A DNA stretch of 9,863 nt from CAIQJJ01 sp964606085 (GTDB lineage: Bacteria > Chloroflexota > Anaerolineae > Anaerolineales > UBA4823): positions 1 to 9,863 of the forward strand of contig CAZSFD010000131.1 of the NCBI GenBank assembly GCA_964606085.1. The letters run 5' to 3'. Made by a program: the position numbers and the translations under genes. Each line of letters begins with the position of its first letter. Position 1 is the first letter of the stretch. The notes beneath the pieces were generated by a model. It saw only the letters and a list, made by a program, of their open reading frames with translations. It did no database searches and was not told the origin of the DNA. This document shows, piece by piece, positions 6,227-9,863 of this stretch.

Positions 6227-6252
6227 GTAGGGCGAAATTAATTTCGCCCTAC
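6227..6252. repeat. 26-bp palindromic repeat, copy B
   Basis: Perfectly self-complementary: GTAGGGCGAAATT followed by AATTTCGCCCTAC, with an added T-A pair (6226/6253). It has the same 8-bp ends and the same length as 5027-5052 but a different centre. It fills most of the gap between the YcaQ-like gene and the ClbS-like gene. It contains the TAG stop (6249-6251) of the former and ends 4 nt before the Shine-Dalgarno of the latter. Confidence 0.85.
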
Positions 6253-7439
6253 ATAAGAAATTCATACCCATTCGTTTGGACATTTTGAATGCCAAGAAAC
6301 GTGCAGAAGCGCTGGAAGCATTCGCGGATGGCGGTGAGCATGGCATCATCAGGTGTCACGTCCGGCTGCCACCACCAGTTTTTGATCGTCAACACGCCGC
6401 CGTTGTTTTTCTGCCGGGCGGGTTCGATGCGCCCCACGAAGCGGTCGCCATACAGCACGGGCAGCACATAGTAGCCATATTTGCGTTTGGCAGGCGGCAC
6501 ATACACTTCCCAGCGGTAGTCGAAGCCGAAGAGTGCTTCGAGCATCGAACGTTCCCACACCAGGTTATCCAGCGGGGCAATAAAGGCCGCCTGTGGGGTT
6601 GGTTCGGGCGCGGCGAGCACTGTTTCGAGCAGCGGCAGTTCCTGGGCGCGCAGGTAAAACGGGTATTCGACCCCCTCCACTTGCACATCCACGATTTTGC
6701 CTTCTTCGTGCAGGCGTTCCATCACCTTCTTGCGCGCCGCTGTGCCGACCGACATCAGCCACACCTGGTTCGAGCGGTTCCACAGCAAGCCCACGCTGCC
6801 CAGGCGGCGCAGCACGTACCACTCGTGATAGGCTTCATCGGTAGGATGGGGTTCGGGGGCGTTGAGCAGTTCGGCGGAGATGTGGCGTTCGGCCAGATCG
6901 TACACTTTGCGGGTATGCACTTTGTGGTGGATCACCAGTTCGCCGCTCAGGTACATGCTTTCGAGGGCGGCGCGGCTCAGGCTGGTGGGCGACCACCACC
7001 AATCCACTTTTTGGTTGTGTTCCAGGTCTATCGAGGAGAGCGGGCCGCGCTGCTCGATGGCGGCGCGGATGTTCGCCGTCACCGCGCTGACCGCTTCCTG
7101 GCTGCGCAGTTCGTTGCGGGCGGCCTCCCGGCGGCGGCGGAAGTAGGGCCAATCTTCCACCGGGTAGATGGCCATCATTTTGTCGAAGCCGTCGAGCAAG
7201 GCGCGATCCTGGTAGAGCAGTTCGTCGAGCATAGCGGGGACGAAATCGGCCACGCGCGCTTGCAGCACCAACTCGGGGTTTTTGCCGGCGATGTCGAGCG
7301 GGTCGAACTGGATGCAGCCGACCTTACGGATGAATTTCAGCGCGTCGGCCTTGCCGCACAGGCCGCGCGGCGGCCACAGGTTTTGGTAGGCCAGTAGGAA
7401 ACGCCGGGCCTGGGGTTTCGTGAGCGTCGGCACGGTCAC
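6249..7439 (-). CDS. YcaQ/AlkZ-family winged-helix protein (putative DNA glycosylase)
   Basis: 396 aa. The chosen start is GTG 7439, which shares its G with the upstream stop (TAGTG) and sits 5 nt after GGAGGG (7445-7450). GTG 7445 (overlaps the Shine-Dalgarno) and GTG 7433 are alternatives. The length suits the HTH_42 (DUF1006) family. Visible features are an N-terminal helix-rich segment with VGCIQFDPLDI (Gln44-Phe45-Asp46), a winged-helix-like region (about 132-185; SPTSLSRAALESMYLSGELVIHH), and a conserved C-terminal block (about 286-340; FIAPLDNLVWERSMLEALFG, YVPPAKRKYGYYVLPVL, DRFVGRIEPAR). In characterised members a Gln-x-Gln or Gln-x-Asp motif is catalytic. E. coli YcaQ and Streptomyces AlkZ remove bulky alkyl adducts and unhook interstrand crosslinks. 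QFD fits the YcaQ-like class. The family is firm. Glycosylase activity is inferred from the motif and supported by the ClbS-like and DinB neighbours. Confidence 0.88.
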   Translation of the reverse strand: MTVPTLTKPQARRFLLAYQNLWPPRGLCGKADALKFIRKVGCIQFDPLDIAGKNPELVLQARVADFVPAMLDELLYQDRALLDGFDKMMAIYPVEDWPYFRRRREAARNELRSQEAVSAVTANIRAAIEQRGPLSSIDLEHNQKVDWWWSPTSLSRAALESMYLSGELVIHHKVHTRKVYDLAERHISAELLNAPEPHPTDEAYHEWYVLRRLGSVGLLWNRSNQVWLMSVGTAARKKVMERLHEEGKIVDVQVEGVEYPFYLRAQELPLLETVLAAPEPTPQAAFIAPLDNLVWERSMLEALFGFDYRWEVYVPPAKRKYGYYVLPVLYGDRFVGRIEPARQKNNGGVLTIKNWWWQPDVTPDDAMLTAIRECFQRFCTFLGIQNVQTNGYEFLM

Positions 7440-7948
7440 TACCACCCTCCAGCATATTGAACCGAACAGGGCAAAGCCTGTTTCTCATTCCAGGCATACA
7501 ACAGCTCATTGATCTGGCGGATGTGCAGAAAATCGTGGGCCACCCACGAGACGAGCACATCGCCGGCGCTGAGTGTGATGGTTTCGTTTGGGCCGAAGGT
7601 GGCGCTGAGTTTGATGTCCCAATCGGGGGATTGCAGTGCTTGCAGCCACGCCAGCGATGCCTGGCGTTCCTGCAAAAAGCCTTCCAGGGCGTGGTGGCAG
7701 TTGGCGGTGGCCTGGAAATTCACGAAGATGCTGTTCCAGGGCTGCGGTGGGGTGCTGAACATCTCTTTCAGGTGCTTGCGGAAGTCGCCGCGCTCCTCGT
7801 TGTAGACGTGCTCCATCACGTCTTTCAGACACCAGGTTTCGGGGTCGGGTTTCCACTGCGCCTGTTCATCAGAGACGGTTTCGACCAGGACACGCACGGC
7901 TTCGGCGTTGGTGGTCATTTGCTGCATGATTTTTTCAAGGTCGATCAT
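7439..7948 (-). CDS. DinB-family metal-binding four-helix-bundle protein
   Basis: 169 aa from ATG 7948. AAAGGA (7955-7960) lies 6 nt upstream and sets this start, although the same frame stays open far upstream (see the broken gene before it). DinB-like features are LKDVMEHVYNEERGDFRKHL (His47) and VLVSWVAHDFLHIRQINELL (His138, His142), giving the usual three-His metal site. WKPDPETWCLKDV is the typical run into helix 2. DinB-superfamily proteins include thiol-dependent transferases using bacillithiol or mycothiol, and stress-induced proteins of unknown activity. The substrate cannot be read from sequence. Its stop overlaps the start of the YcaQ-like gene (TAGTG), so the two are likely translationally coupled. 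Confidence 0.9.
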   Translation of the reverse strand: MIDLEKIMQQMTTNAEAVRVLVETVSDEQAQWKPDPETWCLKDVMEHVYNEERGDFRKHLKEMFSTPPQPWNSIFVNFQATANCHHALEGFLQERQASLAWLQALQSPDWDIKLSATFGPNETITLSAGDVLVSWVAHDFLHIRQINELLYAWNEKQALPCSVQYAGGW

Positions 7949-7965
7949 TTTATATCCTTTCACGG

Positions 7966-8521
7966 CTATACATCTGGCGCTTCGATGCCCAATAGGCCGA
8001 GCATGAGATAGATTTCGCCGCGGTGGTGAATTTCGTGTTCGAGTACATGCCAGATGACCCATTCCATTGTCACCTGCGCACCCCAGGGCAGAGAGCACAC
8101 CTGGGCCAGGGCGGTATTGGGGTCGGCGGCAAATTGCTTCTGTGTGACGGCGTGTTCTTGGGCCAGGAGCGCCTTGAGCGACGCGATGGTGGGGTAGCGG
8201 CGGCCTGGGGTGGAGATTCGTGCCAGCGGTTGGCGGCTTATGGCGCAGCCAGCCCTGCTCCGTCCCGGCGATGTGGGCGACAGTCTCGCGCCACGACCAC
8301 AGCCCTTCACGAGGGGTGAAATCGAGTTGGGCGTCGGTCAGTTTATCGAGGGCGGCCAACAAACCGCCGCGCACATCGCTGGCGGCCTGAGCGGTCACAT
8401 TGCTGCCCGAAATGCTGCACAGCGTGATTTCGCCGTGGTCGGTCAATCGTTCCAGGCTGCCTGCCGGGAGCGGTTTGGGCAATCTGGGCGCTTGGATGGT
8501 CGCTGAGGCTGTGGAACTCAT
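7966..8521 (-). pseudogene. DinB-like gene broken by a frameshift near 8242
   Basis: Translation from ATG 8521 (ATGA overlap with the upstream stop) gives a plausible DinB N-terminal half for about 93 residues, ending FTPREGLWSWRETVAHIAG (His83), TEQGWLR. After that the frame loses family character. The matching C-terminal half continues in another frame from about 8241: ISRQPLARISTPGRRYPTIA, SLKALLAQEHAVTQKQFAAD, then EWVIWHVLEHEIHHRGEIYL and a TAG at 7966-7968. Removing one base at about 8242, or adding two, restores a ~184-aa protein with all three metal His positions. The original frame happens to stay open into the next DinB gene, giving a misleading 360-codon reading frame (7439-8521). 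The break may be a real mutation or an assembly/sequencing error. Confidence 0.8.
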
Positions 8522-9822
8522 TTCTTCTTACCCATTTCCTGCCTCGCCAATTCATCCAACGCGGCCAGTACGGTGCGCAAATTCTCATAGTCTGTTGCGC
8601 TTTCGCCAATTGTCTGCCATCCCACCTCCTGGCACACTTCCTGCGTTTGACCCTGGTAGGTGATGACCTTGCGGACGATGCAGTTTTCGTAGCAGTGGGC
8701 GCAGCGTTTGATACCGGCGAAAAGCTGCCCGGCCAGGCCAGGATGGGCGGCATCGAGGCGCTCGAACAGGCGAGGGGTCAGGTCGCTGTCGAAATCCCAA
8801 CGCAGGTTGTGGTCGTGTTCGAGCGATGACCAGGCCCGGATGCGGCTCCAGTAGGCGATGTTGCCCTTTTTCTTCAGGTAACGCATCCGGTATCCGGCGT
8901 CGCCGCCGTCGGCGGTGAAGAGTTCGCGTTTGAACTTGCGTTCGGCCAGCAAGGTGTCGGCGCGCTGCACTTGGTCGGCCAGTTCGTCCGAAAGTAGCCG
9001 CAGGCCATCTTCAAACAATGGCAGGCGTTTTCCATCATAGATGGCGAAATCGCCGCGGCGGAAGAAGTAGAAGCCGTATTCGGGGATGGCCGCGCACGAC
9101 TTGGCGAAGGCCGCGAGCGCCTCCATCAGGCCGGGATAGCGGGCATTGCCCATCTGTACATCATCTCCCACCGCAAAGGACATCCCTATTCGCTCGAAGC
9201 TTTGCGGCAGCCCTTTGACTTTGACCTTCTTGACCTTCTCGGCCACAAGCTGCTCGAAAAAGACCCGCGCCACCCGTAGGGAATCTCCGTTCATATCGCC
9301 AACCTGGCCGAGTTGGTACAAAAAATCGAGCAGGCCGATTTCGCTGGCACGGCGTACTTTCAGCCGGCCTTCACGCAGGCGTTCTTCGCGAGCTTCATCG
9401 CCGGGGAGGGTAGGCTCGTAGGCTACGTGCGGGATGCTATAAGCCGCCGGGTTAGCGTACAGGTCGGCCAGAAAATCGCGCAGGAAATGCTGGAAAATAA
9501 GCTCGTCAGCGTTGGCCTCCGGGCGGGGCTGTGCCAGGTCGAGGCCCAAGCGCCAGGCATGCCACTGGCCGAGATTGTCGAATGAAGTTTGCGAGATGTC
9601 GAAATCCATGTTGTTCTCCAGATAATTCATCGCCCACACCGGCTGGCCTTCAAAATAGACCGCTTCTTCGCCGATAAAATCGGTGCCGCCGTAATAGGTG
9701 TCGAGATAGGCGAAATCGCCGTTGTGGAATTCCAGGTCGTGCGAGCCGGGCCGGCGGGCCAGGCTGTGCGCCCCACCGCCAACGTAGGTGGCAGATTTGG
9801 CGCGCACGAGGCGTTGTTGCAT
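8518..9822 (-). CDS. Two-part protein: DUF5680-like N-terminus plus uncharacterised domain with C-terminal Cys cluster
   Basis: 434 aa from ATG 9822; no clear Shine-Dalgarno upstream. Residues 1-~90 (LVRAKSATYVGGGAHS, SHDLEFHNGDFAYLDTYYGG, FIGEEAVYFEGQPVWAMNY) resemble the start of DUF5680 proteins, which are of unknown function. The usual end of that domain is not evident. Residues about 100-434 are soluble, helix-rich and not recognised. The region includes a basic stretch VAEKVKKVKVKG (193-204) and ends in a cluster C374-x2-C377-x3-C381-x15-C397 (KRCAHCYENC... EVCQEVGW), suggestive of a zinc-ribbon-like or other metal-binding site. No signal peptide or membrane segment is visible, so it is likely cytoplasmic. 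It is first in the leftward cluster, and its TGA overlaps the next gene's ATG (ATGA). It may sense or bind a ligand or DNA, but no function is assigned. Confidence 0.75.
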   Translation of the reverse strand: MQQRLVRAKSATYVGGGAHSLARRPGSHDLEFHNGDFAYLDTYYGGTDFIGEEAVYFEGQPVWAMNYLENNMDFDISQTSFDNLGQWHAWRLGLDLAQPRPEANADELIFQHFLRDFLADLYANPAAYSIPHVAYEPTLPGDEAREERLREGRLKVRRASEIGLLDFLYQLGQVGDMNGDSLRVARVFFEQLVAEKVKKVKVKGLPQSFERIGMSFAVGDDVQMGNARYPGLMEALAAFAKSCAAIPEYGFYFFRRGDFAIYDGKRLPLFEDGLRLLSDELADQVQRADTLLAERKFKRELFTADGGDAGYRMRYLKKKGNIAYWSRIRAWSSLEHDHNLRWDFDSDLTPRLFERLDAAHPGLAGQLFAGIKRCAHCYENCIVRKVITYQGQTQEVCQEVGWQTIGESATDYENLRTVLAALDELARQEMGKKK

Positions 9823-9863
9823 GGATGTAGAATGTGGTAAATTGGGGGCATGTCACGAAAACA

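Noticed and set aside
6276..7397. Long plus-strand open frame (373 codons) opposite the YcaQ-like gene.
   Set aside because: It is His/Gln/Gly-rich with no recognisable motif and lies entirely antisense to a gene with clear family conservation. Such shadow frames are common at high GC.
7439..8521. A single 360-aa protein with two DinB domains.
   Set aside because: The middle ~90 residues are low-quality Arg/Pro-rich sequence, the true C-terminal half of the first DinB is in another frame, and the second DinB has its own good Shine-Dalgarno.
9850..9863. ATG at 9850 opening rightward (M-S-R-K...), possibly a gene divergent from the DUF5680-like gene.
   Set aside because: Only 14 bases remain in the window, so coding potential cannot be judged. 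A GGGGG run upstream is at best a weak ribosome-binding site.

Overview
The window looks like a bacterial chromosome segment of fairly high GC. It carries lipoprotein signal peptides, an OmpR/PhoB-type two-component system, a Met-rich acidic lipoprotein, a small RHS-repeat lipoprotein and dispersed palindromic repeats. This combination is reminiscent of Chloroflexota (Anaerolineae-like) genomes. That placement is an inference from style, not from a marker gene. No rRNA, tRNA, CRISPR array, transposase or phage gene was seen.

Left block (11-4043, minus strand). Read in the direction of transcription, this is a response regulator, a four-TM sensor histidine kinase joined to it by an ATGA overlap, and about 100 bp further on a lipoprotein. 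The lipoprotein joins a jelly-roll-like domain, a short run of YD repeats, an RHS core and an AT-rich variable tail. The tail carries a CGQAS motif suggestive of a papain/C39-like cysteine peptidase toxin, and it appears to be cut short by a frameshift near the window edge. Two in-frame copies of a 36-bp repeat sit inside the RHS core region.

Centre (4044-5743). A 227-bp divergent intergenic region holds three exact copies of the 8-mer TTTGTAAG, two direct and one inverted, between candidate divergent promoters. To its right, on the plus strand, are a thioredoxin-fold lipoprotein (WCSNC active site, Met/Asp/Glu-rich linker) and a CcdA-type transmembrane electron carrier. Together they would form an extracytoplasmic thiol-reduction pathway, plausibly controlled by the divergent two-component system.

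Right block (5679-9822, minus strand). Five tightly packed genes run leftward: a two-part protein (DUF5680-like N-terminus, C-terminal Cys cluster), a DinB-like gene broken by a frameshift, an intact DinB-like gene, a YcaQ/AlkZ-type winged-helix protein with a Q-F-D motif, and a ClbS/DfsB-like four-helix-bundle protein. YcaQ relatives unhook DNA interstrand crosslinks and ClbS inactivates the crosslinking genotoxin colibactin. The cluster is therefore a candidate layered defence against DNA-alkylating or crosslinking metabolites, and this is the most interesting hypothesis in the window. Two 26-bp palindromes with the same ends (GTAGGGCG...CGCCCTAC) lie just before the CcdA gene and just before the ClbS-like gene; the second supplies the stop codon of the YcaQ-like gene.
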